From Strix aluco (lineage: Eukaryota > Chordata > Aves > Strigiformes > Strigidae), in contig NC_133939.1 of the NCBI RefSeq assembly GCF_031877795.1, positions 5,623,698 to 5,687,697 on the forward strand: a stretch of 64,000 nt of DNA, given 5' to 3'. The notes under the pieces are model-generated. The model did not search any database, was not told the DNA's origin, and saw only the letters and a program-made list of their open reading frames with translations. The translations under genes were made by a program, and so were the position numbers. Shown one piece after another: positions 15,301-30,300 of the stretch (the stretch's first letter is position 1; each line of letters starts with the position of its first letter).

Positions 15301-18300
15301 GCTGTAACTGTATCCCCCAGATTCAGGAGGCAGTTCTGAGGGTACTGGCAACCCCTACTATGGTACTGTGCTCAGAGTTCATTGCCTCTAATTCATTATC
15401 CGTATCTAGTAGCAACCTGCCATGGCTGGTCTGTGACCTCGTAACGGGTGTTGGCTGGAGCCTCACTGTCAAGCAGCAAGAAACTGGGAAAGTGCCCAAG
15501 TCTGTAGGAATTTACTGCAGAACTGTTCAACTGAACGTGAAACAGTGAATGTATTGGTACTCACCGAGAGAGTCCCTGAATCACAGCAGCATGGCTGGCA
15601 ACAGCCTGCGGTGTTGTCCGAGGAGTTCAGGAAGTGCTTTCTTGGATTGGGGGTAGGGAGGGATACAGGTGGGCTGAAAAAATAAAGAATGAGGGTGCTG
15701 AGGCATTCTACAGGGACTGGCTAAATTCATTGCTGTGCTCAGCAAGATGAGGTTTCATTCAAGGTTTAGTTGACTCTGGTCAGTGACAGCTTTACTAACA
15801 GAAGATGTCTGCATGCAGAGAAGAGTTGTTTGCTGCTGTGGGATGTGTTACAAAGTGGTATAAATTGCTGCACGTTTTTACATTTATTCTTGAAAATGCT
15901 TTCTGCACCGGATTACCTTTCTGTTCCTCTAAATGGAAGAGAACCCTAACTTTTCATTTATATTAAGGCCTTCAGACTTTCTGTGGGTTTTTTCCCCAGC
16001 TAAATCTTAACTGTCATGCTGTTTTAAACCGTTTACCTCCAATATGTCAGGGTTTCATAACTCATATGTAGGATTACTATGGTATTGATTTAAAAGCAGA
16101 AAGAAGGGAAGAAAATGAGACACTGGAGTATGGTTTCTGAATCTGTTTGCAGTTCAGTTAAGTGCTGCTTGGCCTATCAATATACAAATTATTTTAGTAA
16201 TATATTTCACTGTCAGTACTACAGAATCATGTATGCTGCTTTTAACTTTTTTAAGAGAAACCATAGGAAAGGAGGTAGAGATAAGCAAATGAAAATCATA
16301 GTTCTAGATAATTATTGCAAGAAGCACAGAGGTCAGCTAATCCAAAAGAAAGTCATCTTCAGGTTCAAAAGAACTGAAGTCCATAGGCATGGGTTTGTGT
16401 GTTGGAGCTCATAGCTAAGAAGAGAGTTTCTGTCATATTTAGCATCATGTTTTTCCGTGATGCTGCTTGACTGTTACAGGCTGGTCAAGTAAGTTAAGCA
16501 TGAGGTCTTCTCTGCCAAAATCTTGTGTGACTCTGAAAGAAATCTCTGGCTCAGGGTTTAAGAGCATTCCAAACACTTTTGCACCCATTGCTCTGTTGGG
16601 GATCTAAAGAGAAATAAGGGTGATAGGTATGGTTTGAACATAGGCTAGTTTTGGACAGAGCAGTGGTTTTTTGGTCTGAACACTGCCAAAGTTTTTCAAA
16701 AGCTTTTAAAATTATCTGTTGCATTGGAAAACACTGTAGAACTTGTCAGGCTTCCAGGCTTGTGGTTTTGGTGTGAACAATTTAAACAGCTGTCACCATA
16801 AATCTGTGAGACTTACTTAATTCAGAAAAAGCTGACAGACCTTTAAGTTACAGTATTGCTTCTTGGCAAAGCTATGATGTACAAATCAATTTTCATTGAA
16901 CTTTCAAGAGGTTTTACATTTTCAAGTTTAAATATATTCTTAAAATATTAGACTGAAGATTTATGGGAACAATAAAAAGGAAGAAGTTGTCAGAAGTAAT
17001 TCTCTTTTAATGATAGGACCCCTCTCTCTCAAAGTTTCTCCACATACAGGATTGCTTCCTAGTTCTTAAGAGTTGCAGTGTAAAATGGGAAGACTGCTGT
17101 GAAACGAGGGTTTGATCTGAATGGCTTACAGGTCTGAGAGAGGTTAGTGAAGTTCAGGAATGCAGTGCCTGTAGCATGGCTGACCCCTAAAATCAGCTGT
17201 TCTGTATTTGTTATAGAGTTAAACCCTTTGGCACCCTCAGTAATAAGGCTGCAACCTGTTTCAATTAATGGCGGATGAACCCTTAAATATGTTTAATTTT
17301 TCAGAGCTTGCGTAGAGAGGTAGTAAAAGCGTTAGTTTGTGTATCTGAATTCAGTCTGTCTTCTCTTTTGCTGCTAACTGGCAGAAATGTAGTAAGTACC
17401 TGCATTTTCTGAGTGTCTGTAAACCTTTTTTTTTTCCTTTCTTTTTTCAGTGCAAGTGACTTGGTAATGAAAGTGGATGCTCTTCTCTCTGCTCAGCCAA
17501 AAGGAGAGGCAAGGATTGAATATCATTTTTTTGAAGAACGATACAGGTATAGGATTGCTGTCATTTGCTGAGCCATATGCTTTTCCTTGTATTTTAATGT
17601 TCCCATTATTTTATGTTGCATTTAACTTTAAAAAAAAAATATATCCAAATAGCAATAAGAAAGTCCCCAGCAATTTTCAGGGCACAGTGAGATTGCATAA
17701 ATTAATTTTATCTGTCTGCCTGTCTCTACCCATGTATATGTATGTGTGTATTTTTTCTCTATCTAGTGTTATAAAGCATATAGCATTTAAGAAGTAGTCT
17801 GACTTCAGAATGAGATGGATAGTTTTTTTTCCTATGTTTATCTATATGTTTGATACTTTTAAATTGTTTTTTCTTCTGTTTAGTGCAGTTAAACTGAGAC
17901 CGAAAGAGGGGGAGACGTACTTTGATGTTGTGGCTATTGTTGATCCTGTGACCAGAGATGCACAAAGACTTGCTCCATTACTTTTGGTATGTATGCAATG
18001 TTGTAATGTGTTTTAAGGCAATTCTAAAAATTGTCTCAGTTCTGTAATTTCAAAATGCTTGTCTTCCTCCTTGACTGGGTGGTGACCAATGGCCTTCTAA
18101 TAGTGTGGTTTTTTGCACTAATTGCACTATACTGCACACTAGGATCATGCTTAGATATCATCTAGATAGCTTTTAGTTTCACCATTTTAACAGGTTAGTT
18201 TGCAGTGACTCTGTTCTTGAGGAGGGAGGTCTCTGCATCCCAAAAAGAATGCCTGTGATGTGAGGGAACGGGTAGCTGTTCTTAAAGCCACCAATTAAAA

Positions 18301-21300
18301 GGTGGGTGTGGTAAAACAAATAATGAGAAGGGAGGATTGAGAATGAGCAGGTAACATGCCTCCTTGAGGTCCTGTCTATAAAACCAGTGGTCAGCTTTCT
18401 TAGTTAGCATTTTAAGAGATGTCTTTTTCTCATTACTTTAGGTTTTGAACCAGTTGATAAATATGAACCTCAGAGTGTTTATGAACTGCCAGTCGAAACT
18501 TTCTGACATGCCACTGAAAAGGTAAGCAGTATCGTGCCAGGGTTAAAAAGAGAGAGAAAGAAAAATCTGTTGGAATGTGCAAGCACAGAAACACTGTCAA
18601 ATGTCCTATAGGAACTCTCAATAACTACTTTGAGCTCATTTATATAATAGCATGATTTCCCACAGAGAATCTGGGAGTTTGGATAGCATGAGGTAATTCT
18701 GCTGGTTTACAAGTTGGGTGCTTTTTATTTATTTTATATATATACATAAAAAATTAAATAACTTACTAATTTTAATGGTTGAGTCTTGCACATTCTGCTT
18801 GGTCCTTCAAGGTGAAAATTCTGACCTCTTCTAAGGTCAACACAACCTTGCTTTGGACAATGCCTTGGAGACATCTGAGTCTGGGAAAGCTGATGCTGTC
18901 GGCAAGTTCAACGAGAAAGAAATATTTGGCAAGTTTGGCAGAAATACGTTCTAACACTTTCTTTCTGAAATTTCAGCTTTTATCGCTATGTTTTGGAGCC
19001 AGAGATTTCTTTCACAGCAGATAACAACTTTGCTCCAGGACCAATTGCCAAGTTTTTGGATATGCCCCAGTCTCCACTGTTCACTTTGAACCTAAATACT
19101 CCTGAGAGCTGGATGGTGGAATCTGTCAGAACCCCATATGACCTTGATAATATTTACTTAGAGGAGGTAAGAGAAATCAATGTGGTCCTATACTGCATAG
19201 GGCTTATTTTTGTAATGGAAAAGAAATGTAGAATTTTAAAATGCTAGTAAACATAGAACTGTGGATATTAACACCTTCTTCGTTTGCAGACCCCTAAATG
19301 TTTTCTAGGAGGGATGCAGGTAAACCTAAGATCACTGACAGTGAGATTGCTGTTCTCAATTACTCATGTGTGCCTGAACCACAGGTTGAAAATACTGTAG
19401 GCTTCAAGCAGATCCTACAGATGCTTTGAGTGCGTGTATATATATAACATTTCAGAGTGTCCTGAGCTAGAAACAAAGAAACTCTTTGTTCGTCATTAAA
19501 TAACTTCTTAAATTTACTAGTTGAAAAATTCTTTCAGATTAGAGCTCCCTACAACTAATGTCACAACTAAAAATAAGATTGTTATTTTTTAAAACCTCTT
19601 TTTAGAAATTTTGAAGTAAGATCTGAGTCCTGTTTCAGTAAGCAAATTCTACTTACTTTCCCTCGCTTCAAGAAGCCACCAAGCTGATTTTAGCTACCTG
19701 TTCATTTTCACAGCCTTTGTTACTGGCAAACACTCCTGTGGCCCACAAAAGGATAATGCAGTATCAATAAAACAGTAAAACGGGTGCAGCAGAAACCTGC
19801 TCAGTTGCAGTAGTTTCAGGAGCTGACTGCTGCTAGAACAGGCCTTGAATTTCACTCAGAGACGTGTTCAAATTTATCAAATGACATACTCTTGGAGGGA
19901 TCCTTAAATGCCACACTACAGCTTTTCTCCAGAAATGTCAGATACAAGGTTGGAAATCCCTCAGAAAAAGAATATTGATCTGGGCAGTGCTCCCCCACAT
20001 ACACAGGGATAAAATAAGGAGGAATGAAAAATCCAAGGGGCTAGAGTTTAGCAGAAAAAGAACATTTAAAACAAAAGAAGAATAGCTGTGTGTGCAAGTT
20101 GATGATTCTGCTTCATCTTCAGTGGGATGGATCATTCAGTGCTAATTATTATCCTCTTGCTATTAGCAGTTAACTTTAATAGTTTTCAGAAGATCTAGAA
20201 ATAGTGGGCTAGTAAGTGGTTACAAAATGCATTGCACTAACATGTTATTATGGGCACTAAAAACATACATTAGAAGTTAGAAAATCCATATGTGATGTGA
20301 AGTAGAAAATTTTGGACTTCAGGGTGCAATGTTAAATAATAAACGTTAAATGAGGCAGTCAAATAGTCTTTTCCCTTGAAATAAGCCATTATTTAGTTGG
20401 CCTTGAAGAACTGCAGATATATATTAAAGCCAGTAATTTTATATGTATAATTCAGCATATGCAAAAGATGTCAGACTGACAGCTCTGGAGGCTGAAGTCC
20501 TCTATTAATCTGCAGAATGGGTTTGGCATGAGCAGTAGCAGGACAAGCTTCCCCAGCGATATGCCTCAACCCTGGCCTGGAGGAACCACCTCTAGAGGCG
20601 AGGGGGAAGTTCAGGCTCCAAAACCAGCCAGGCCTGGGCCTTGTCTGCTGAGACAGGCCACTGCAGCCCCAGCTGTGCAGGTGGCTCCTGCAGTACGGAA
20701 CCCCCTCGGCTGCATGTGTGATGAGATTGTCAAACCCTTTACAAATAGGCCTCTTGAAAAGCAACGGTCTGCACAGCCTTGTGCTCATTACAAATGTGTG
20801 TTACTTTCTCACAGAACATTATATTATTAGTCTCCTCTTACTTTTGCATCTCTCTGATACCGTTTGGGAATACAATGCAGTATAGTGGTAGAGTCTGATA
20901 TTGCTAATCCTATACTAGATATTCAGAAATCTAGGAAATTGGGTGTTTGTTGTTGTGTGGTTTGTTTGGGTTTAGGTTTTTTTGCTTTTCATCTCTTAAC
21001 CTCACTGTAAAGCCATAAATGAGCCACCAAATGGCTGATACTACTATGCATTTCAAGCCTTTGGTTCCCAAGCCCCCCTTAGATTAATTGAAAGCCTGAG
21101 AGAGAGGGGGATTAAATGCTTCAGGCATTCAAAGTACCATCCTGAGCCTCCAAATAAGTAGTAGCCTTACTTTTGCAGGTGCACCGCTTCCAACTCCTAA
21201 TATGCAGTCTGTTGGTGCTGTAGCAATTAAACTGTCATTTTGGATGTGCGATGAGAGAAGATGCTTTGTGAGATTAGACTAATATTTTGCTTATGTAGTG

Positions 21301-24300
21301 TCCTCAGGCTACATCTGCATTTAGCTTAGCCTGGTAGGTACCCAAGGTTCTTTGGGTTTGTCTTTTTATTTTTATTTTCACTTTTGTTCAGTGTAGAAAA
21401 AAGGAATTGGTATTTCTGACAGTACCCTAGCACACTGTAAGAGTAATGCAGCACAAAACAAAATGTTTATTTTGGATGATAAATATTAGATGAGATTAGC
21501 TTTAAACAGATTTAGATTCAAAGTTTTGGAGCCCGTCATACTTTTTATGAGATGCCAGACTGATAACTTACTTGACTACATTCCCCAGTAAATGTTAAAA
21601 AACCCCAGTAATTGTAAAATAGAGCAACAGTCCTTCCCTTTTCTTATCCTAGCATCTTAACCGCTTCAGAATCAAATTTTTTTGGTCAGGGACACTATTA
21701 ACAATATGTGTGTGAAGTTTGTCACTCGAAGGAGCTGAGCTCTTTGAGATTTTCTAGGTATTTGTTTAATAAAATTACTCTGGTAAAAATGTTATCTAAT
21801 TACTATAGCTATTTTAGAGGGTAACTGAATCACTAAATATTTGCACTTTAGAGCTAGTGCTGAATTCAGCAGTGTCTTCTCCTTACAGGTGGATAATGTT
21901 GTAGCTGCAGAATATGAATTGGAGTATCTGCTTCTGGAAGGACACTGCTATGATATTACTACTGGACAGCCACCACGAGGACTCCAATTTACATTGGGAA
22001 CTTCAACCAGTCCTGTCATTGTTGATACCATTGTTATGGCCAACTTGGTAAGCGTTCGATTGAAATTAGCAACAAATAACTGGCCAGCACAATCACTTGC
22101 ATAAACCATGGAGTATCTTCCACTGTGTGGGTTATGGATATGTGGTGTTACTTAGACTCCACAGTTGCTTGCAGATACATTGGAACCACATCATTCCTAA
22201 TGCTGACGTCTAAAACCTCACAGTGTACTTACTTGTCTCTTCCCTTTTTCAAGATGTACTCCTTTCCCTTCAGCTTGTTGAGAAGGGTCTTCTGGAATAT
22301 CTTAAAATGATGCCAATATTCTTAAGCAACCTTTATCCAGGGAAGGTCAGACAGTTCTGTCTGTTCTAGACAGGGTACTCCTTAGACCATCCACTCTGGT
22401 ACTGTAAGCCTCAGGTGGACGGTTGTCTTGGTTTGGGACCTGTTTCTTCAGGAGATCTATGGAACAAACGGAGAGAGTCAGCAAGCATAGTCGACATTCT
22501 AGAAAATAATGGAAGTGTGAAAGAATAGCAACTACTTAATTTTTGAGAAAAGGTGATGGAAATCCAAGCATATGATTGTTCCCTGCAACTGTCTTTATAA
22601 GGCAGCTGCATAAGGGATCCATCTATTTTCAGTGTCCACACTGGGCAGTGAGAGAGGTGATGGCCTGAAATTATGGCAGGGGAAGTTAGCCACTGGGATG
22701 TTTTCTTGATATGTAATGTTAGTGAAAAACTGGAGTAAATTGCCTTTTGTGGGTTTTTTGGAGTAAAGCTTAACGGCTTGGACGTGTGTCAGTGTATACA
22801 GTGCTGTGTCGGGGAATCCTCTTCCACAGCTCAGTGTCTGTACTGTGAAGGGGTATGAAGAGACCAGGAACATGTACAAAACTGGATGGGACACTGAAGC
22901 ATCACTACAAATATTCTGTAGGTGTAATAATCTAAATCACAGAAGAAAATACTCAGATCTGGAACCTGAAACTTCAACCAGACAATATTGTATACAATAT
23001 TTGAATTTCATATTGTAATTTTTTAAGTTCTGTAGAAGAGGTGTCTTGTAACATGTAAATTATGTTACTGGTTCCTGCTGTAGATGAAATACCAGTCTGT
23101 AAAGCTTCAGAATTCATTTAGATTTTGTTTTGTAGGCAGACCTTTTGTGCACTGCTGTGTAGTTACCAACCAGTGTTTTGAAATTCACTCACTCCTTCAT
23201 GAAGGGACACTTTTACAGGAAAAAACTTGCACTGTTCCCAGCAGAACACCCCGAAGACACTCTCATCTAACAAATAATGCTAGACCTTTCATACTCCTGT
23301 CTCTTATGAGAAAAACAATGATTTTGAATTAACTTCTGGGTTTTTTCTTTTGTTCTCTGGGTTTTAAGGACTTAAGGTTATGTTAATCAGCTGGTTTACA
23401 AACAACTATTTTCAGGTACAAACAGTGGGTCAAAATACATGACTTAAAAACTTGGGTTTCTACATTTGCATTTTCTGGAAGCTGACAAATATTCTTTTTG
23501 CTTTAAAGGGTTACTTCCAGTTAAAAGCCAATCCTGGCGCGTGGACTCTAAGACTCAGAAAGGGCAGATCTGAGGATATCTACAGAATCTACAGGTAGGA
23601 CAGTATAAGAAATACTTTAATCTTTTTCTTCTGAAACTTTTGAACTAGGTAAGCATTGTAATATGTGAATCTAACAGTTCCCTTGCCAAAGTGTAGTGAA
23701 CTGAACAGCAAATTACATTTTGTACTGAGTATAAGTCATGTGAGATGAAATAAATTAATTCATGTAAAAAACCCAGGAGTGTGTGTTCAAATACATGTAT
23801 TTGTTACTTTGTCGCATGTCTCAAACTTGGTTTACAGTGCTAAGGCTTAATATCATGTAGAAAAATATGTAGAAGAAATAAAGAATATATTTCTGCTTTG
23901 TAGTAAAGGTCAGTATTTTACTGTATTTTCAGCCATGATGGCACAGACTCTCCCCCTGAAGCCAGCGAAGTTATTGTTGTTCTCAACAACTTCAAGAGCA
24001 AAATTATTAAAGTGAAGGTGAGTTTAAAAACTAGGGTTGCTCTTTAAAAAGACTGTTTGACCAAGAGCCTGATGATCCCTTCCTACAAGCATACGTTTGA
24101 GGCAGTTTGCACAAAGTTCACATCACAGTATTAATAATAGAGAGAATTATCTGTAGACTTGGGTTTTGGTTTTTTTGACATGAGAGAATGACATGTAACT
24201 GCTGTTCCTTTTGTATGCCCATGAGAAACAATTATACTCACATTTTACTGACTCAGTTGTGACTTCAGAAGAAAAGTCAGTTTTGTATGTCCTATATATG

Positions 24301-27300
24301 TCTAGTAACAAACATTCAGTGTATCCATTGAGCCAGTATTTATCTGTTACAGATGAATTTTACTCATCTCGTAATATATTTTCTATCAATCTGATACAGA
24401 GTAGGTGAGAATACACTTTTTTTTTAAAAAAAAAAAGGTAAATTAGTAAACTACTGCCTCTTAGGGTTGCCTATCAGATAATGGCATAGCTAAAAAGTTT
24501 AAGGACAACTGGTAGGTAAGTGATAGTTATAACACATCCGGTTCACACTTCCTCACAGGATTTACTTGTGCTGGAGTAATTCTGGGATGTTCTCCTGATT
24601 TGCTGCCTTGTCTATCTGCTTTGGAGTCTCAGTGGCCAATAATACCTCTTAGAAACAGAACGTGGTGGAGATGTTGGGTTGGGTTTTTTTTGGGGGGGTG
24701 GTTGGTTTCTTTGAGGGTTTTTCTTTGCCAGTCTCCTTCATCAAGGATGGTCACTAAACACCTCTTAGCAAAGCATTTTAACCATCTAGACTAACATGCC
24801 TTTGGTGTCTGAAAACAGCTTTGGAGTCTGTTCTGAAAATGTCCGTTTGCTGCCGAGCTGTTTCTCCAGACGGCTTAGGTTACCTATCAGCTCACTGGAC
24901 ATAATTCAAATGGATACAAACAGAGCCAGTGTCAAAATAACACTCCATAGCTGTTTGCCCAATATGTGGTTCTACTCACTAAAGCAATGTTATGCTTTAC
25001 AGGTTCAGAAAAAACTAGATATGATGAATGAAGATCTACTAAGTGATGGTACCAGTGAGAATGAATCTGGATTTTGGGAATCTCTCAAATGGTAAAACTA
25101 ATTCAGTAATAACCTGCAAGTCTCTTGAAACTGGAAAACTATTTGATGATACAGTTAGGTCTGTGATATTCCATAGCTATCTATTAAGACTGCTTGAATT
25201 TAGGGCTATCTTTGATAGGATCCCTCTGGTTCTAGAGAACTGGGCTACTGCTTTGCACCTGCTCACCCTCCATTACCCCTACTGCTACTTGGGAGCCTGA
25301 AAACGTTGATTTCCAAGAGCTGCACCTCAGCCAGCGATCTTTCAGTTGCATAGGTGTTCATATATAAGCTACTGGGTCTTCCATATCTGTGTCTGCAGCT
25401 CTGTGCCTCGTGGAGGATACCCTGACCAGCGTGGGGGGGACAACACCAAACCCCACAGTTGTACTGTGTTAAACCAACCCTGTAGCAATTTATAATCTGA
25501 GGCACTCTTTCCTAAACAGCTGGCCTGTACTATCTTCTCCTTTATATAAACACATTTGTCCTTTCAGGGGATTCACAGGAGGACAAAAGAATGAAGATGT
25601 GAAGCAGGATAAAGATGATGTACTAAATATATTCTCTGTGGCTTCAGGACACCTATACGAAAGATTCCTACGGTTAGTTCAGAATTTATAATCCGGGGGT
25701 TGCAAATGGTAATGTGCACCTCTTTCCACAAGGAAAAAAGGTTAGAATTCGTCAGAATAAAAAAAATGCAAACTTTTTCAGCAGCTCAGAAGTCCTCTAG
25801 ATTTTGTATCTACTGTATTATAGGAACTTTTGTCTGCGTAACATCCATATGTTCAAAACAGACGTAGTTTAATAGATGGTATGTTGCCGTCCTAAATTTT
25901 CTCACTACAATAACAATACATTTGTATTTGGTTATAAGAAGTTATAGAGTAAGTCATAGTTGCTTTGGAAAAGAATCTGAACTTCTGTTCTCAAAGGACT
26001 GTGAAAGCCAACAGGTTGTATATTCTCTGACTAGTTAAAATAGATAGATTTTTTGGGATTTAGTCATTTTGTAGATAAAATTAAGTATTTGCAATAGGCT
26101 GAAGCTACCCACTTATTCTTCATGCATGAAGATCAGTTACCTGACACATAATTGCAGTTAGTCTAATAATATAAACCAGCAATTTGTAATCTGTTATGCA
26201 GCTGATCTCTAGTGGGTGGCAGTTGTTCCTGTTAAATGTTTTATTTTTTTTCTTTTGGTAGCATAATGATGTTGTCTGTGCTGAAACATACTAAGACTCC
26301 TTTGAAGTTTTGGTTTCTGAAGAACTACTTATCACCTACATTCAAGGTTTGTTAATTAATTAGGAATTTATTCTATGGTGGGGAAAAATGTTTAAAAAAA
26401 AGAAGAAACCTGTGCATATGTGCAACCTGTGCATAATACTATTGTGTAAACATATGTACAGTTAGTTACCTGTCTGTATACCTTTTATTTTAACAAAGCA
26501 TCAAGTTGGTATAAGCTGGTGGTTCTGCCTAGAAATCTTTGAGAAATAACAGACAGGTCGACAGTGGACTCATGCTGAAGGTATATATTTAAGGGAAAAG
26601 CACATATTAGGAAAATCATACCTGAAAGAAGGTGAACTTTTTTTTTGTCACTCACATGATAAAGGTGTAGATTTTAAGATGAAATTCAGGGCTACAAACG
26701 TACATCTAATACATAAGGGTTGAAAGATTATAGGAAGAAAACTACCATAGAAGCAATGCCTGTGACTAGGTGTGGCGAGGGCTTCATAAGAGCAGACATT
26801 AAAACCATGTTTCAGACTGACTAGAGTACATGAGCGGTGCGGGGTAGAGAGTGTCACAGGGCCTGGATGAGTACACCTGGAAATACTTACTGGTTAGATG
26901 TGATACGTCATAAAACAAACAGCAGGATTCCAAACAGAACCCAGAGGTAAACGGATGCCAAAACTTTCAGAAATTTGCAACTTTGAATATGAGCAAGTAG
27001 CATTTCTTAGAGAATCTTGCCTGTTCAGCATGAACTCAAGGGGAGATAATAGGCAGTGTCCCTATTGCTGCAACATGGGCTGTGCTGCCGCTCTGCTCTT
27101 GTCAGTCACCTCCTGGGGTGGTGCAACAATAACGCTTCCCCCCTCCCTTCCCAACGGCTGTGTTGTACCCTTGGCTAAACCTGTACCCTCGCAGTGTCGG
27201 AGGAAACCTCACAGATGAGAATGTCAACTGATTTGACAGTGGGCCAAGTTGTTCTAGTAAAAAATTTCTCCCAATTCTTTTATCTCATTTTATTATTCCC

Positions 27301-30300
27301 ATTTACACTGCTTTGTACAGCCCTAAATAATAATTCTCCCATCTGTGAAATTTTATGATTTAAGTAATTCATTCTGTTAAACTGATCTGTGGATCACTAT
27401 AAAATGGCTCATAAGTAACTGTGTGGGGAAGAATGCCAAAATATTTAGTTGTCTTATAATAGTTGGCTTTACAATTTGTACTGATTGTTCAGTTTGGGGT
27501 TATGTCTTTGTTTGAAGTAACAATGAAACTGTAGTTATTCTTTGCGGTATTTAATTTTCTAACGTTCTGTGCCTTATTATAGGGCTGAAGTCTCTCTCTT
27601 GTAATGCACTTTTTTTTTTTCCAGCAGAGGAACAAAGAACTGAGATAAGCTATTTTTTCCCCCTCCCTCTGCAGGAGTTCATCCCATACATGGCAAAGAA
27701 GTATAATTTCCAGTATGAGCTTGTCCAGTATAAATGGCCACGCTGGCTTCATCAGCAAACAGAGAAACAGCGTATCATCTGGGGTTACAAGATCCTCTTT
27801 CTAGATGTGCTCTTCCCATTAGCTGTTGATAAAATCCTGTTTGTGGATGCTGATCAGGTAACACGGAGGTTGGAATTACCTGCTCTTTTCCTTTTTTCTT
27901 TTTCTTTTTTTCTTTTCTCTAAGAATAGTATGTGCTTGAATACAATGTCTGTATTATTGGAAAGGTTGCAAGTTTGAGCCCTTAGCAGGCATGACTGCAG
28001 GTTGATTCTGTAACTACAGCATGCTTCAGTGAGTGCTGTTCTTTCTGCCTGTTCCCACAAAGATTGGTTTTGTTGGCCCGTCTCTTCCTTTTGTCTGGTT
28101 CCTCGTTCACTCACTGTGATTCCAGCTAGTTTGCCAAATAGATTCTTGTTTCACCCTTCCATTTTTCCAGTTCCATCTGTTTTCCCAGTCTGCAGATCAC
28201 TTACCACATACGGCTTTTTCCTAAGTCACCAAACACCCTGCCTTCCCACCCCCCTGCTTTTAACTTGGCCAGATCTGGGTGGCTTTCAGAGGAGCGAGGA
28301 GGCAAATCCCTTGTGTGTGAAGCCGTGGCCTGCTGCAAAGCAAACGGTGTCTCTGAGGCTTTGTATGTGCTTACTGCCTGAACTGTTTGAAAGTACGGGA
28401 TACGTGGGCAGTGAGAACTGCCAAAAATACTCCTTCAAAAACATACATGAAACTGAGAAGTACAGATTATCAACACATAAGTATAAAATGCCTTCGGCGT
28501 TTTGGCATATGTACCATATGATCCCATGTCAGTTAAAACCATTACATCTTATGCTGAGGTATCACCTAGGATAAATTTTCAGCTACGCTGTTCTCATTTT
28601 AGACAGTTTTTGCTCCGTTTATAAAAGAGATATTAATGCTTTTTTTTTTTCCCCACCAGAGTCGTATTTTTAGTGTAGTATTACTGCCACAACATCCGTG
28701 TCAAAAAGACATCAAAAAGCCTTGATCCCTGAAGGGTTTCCAAACTTTCAAAAGGAAAGGATACAAAGGATCACAGTAGAGTTCATGTATAGTGAGAATT
28801 CTTGCTGCTTATTAAGCAGCAATTTGGCACGTCAGCTGTCAAACCAACCCCTATCAGATTATTTTAAGCTCTATTTTAGTTGCTCCAGCTCTAAGGGCAG
28901 GGGAGACAGCACCTTTTGTACTGTGTTTTTGTACTACGTATACATAATGCAAAGGACTGCAGAGTATAACAGATAATTCTTCCTTTGACTGTTTGCTCAG
29001 TTTGAATTAAATCCTGACCAGCATTTCAAAATAACTTTTGGCAGGCTTCTACAAATAAAAATAAAATGTCCCTTCCCTTCAGATTGTGCGCACAGATCTA
29101 AAGGAGTTAAGAGATTTCAATCTAGATGGTGCTCCTTATGGATATACTCCCTTCTGTGACAGTCGAAGAGAAATGGATGGTTACAGGTTCTGGAAATCGG
29201 GATACTGGGCAAGTCATTTAGCTGGAAGAAAATACCACATCAGGTACTGAAGAATTGCGTTTTGTTGAAATAGAGGGGGAAAGCTTTTGCTACTACTTAG
29301 AATTAGCAGAAAACTAGCTGAGGTATACAACGCTGCAGTGAACCACTTTCTGCTTACTGTTGCCTCTTTAAGGTTCCATTGCCTATGGTCCATTTGAAGC
29401 ACTAGGGACATTGAAGTTACTTTCAGTATGCTACAACTTTTACAGATGAAGAACTGAAGTGTTAAAAGAACTGAAGTGTTAACTAACCAGACATCTTCAT
29501 TTCTTAATAACAAATGTTGGAAGAAGGGACTGCATGACAGCAAAGCTAAGATAGATTTGTTGACAACTTTTTTTCGTACGTGCCATGACCTTGTTAGAAC
29601 TGCTTTCCTGCCTTGTTTTAGATAATTTGATGCACTGCCACCAAGAGATTGTTTAGCATATTATATCTTGGGCTCTGCTGGGGCTGCAGTAAGTTACCCA
29701 TCAGTCAAATGTCATTACTAATTGCATCATCTCCGTGTAGTGCTCTGTATGTTGTGGATCTGAAGAAGTTCAGAAAGATAGCAGCTGGAGATCGCCTCAG
29801 AGGACAGTATCAGGGTCTTAGTCAGGACCCTAACAGTCTGTCCAACCTTGATCAGGTGTGTTTTTATTGCGTTTGGTTTGTTTTCTTTTACTGGGGGTAT
29901 GATGACAGGTTGGGACCTCTCCTTTCCTGGCCAAACTTCAATCACAGCCAGACGCCCGTGGCAGTCCCGTTATGCCCTGCCTTCAAATGAGGCAGGTATT
30001 GATAGCATCAAGTCTAACTGGTGGGCAGAAACAACACTTTCCCCTTCAATGGCTTAAGACTATCAAATTTTCCAGTATACTCCAAGACAAATACATAACA
30101 CAACCGGGTGCTTGTTTCTTGAGCTATCCAGCTCTGAGTGCTTTATTGTGCATGGACTTAATAACATGGAAATAAGGCTTGGGCTGTGGTGGATGGAAAA
30201 ATAACACTGGTTTTAATCAATGAAGAATAGTCTTCCAAACTGGTCCAGTACAGGTTTGATACTGGATTCATATTACTGCTTTTATACTTTTTGCTAAATA

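Noticed and set aside
15069..15548. 159-codon plus-strand ORF right after a UGGT1 donor
   Set aside because: It is intronic, with no recognised domain; the join to the next true exon uses the donor at 15,059 precisely, so this is not coding.
28029..28574. 181-codon plus-strand ORF, the longest in the window
   Set aside because: It lies wholly in a UGGT1 intron, reads as low-information C/T-derived Ser/Pro/Leu-rich sequence, has no family resemblance and no splice linkage; a chance product of stop-poor composition.
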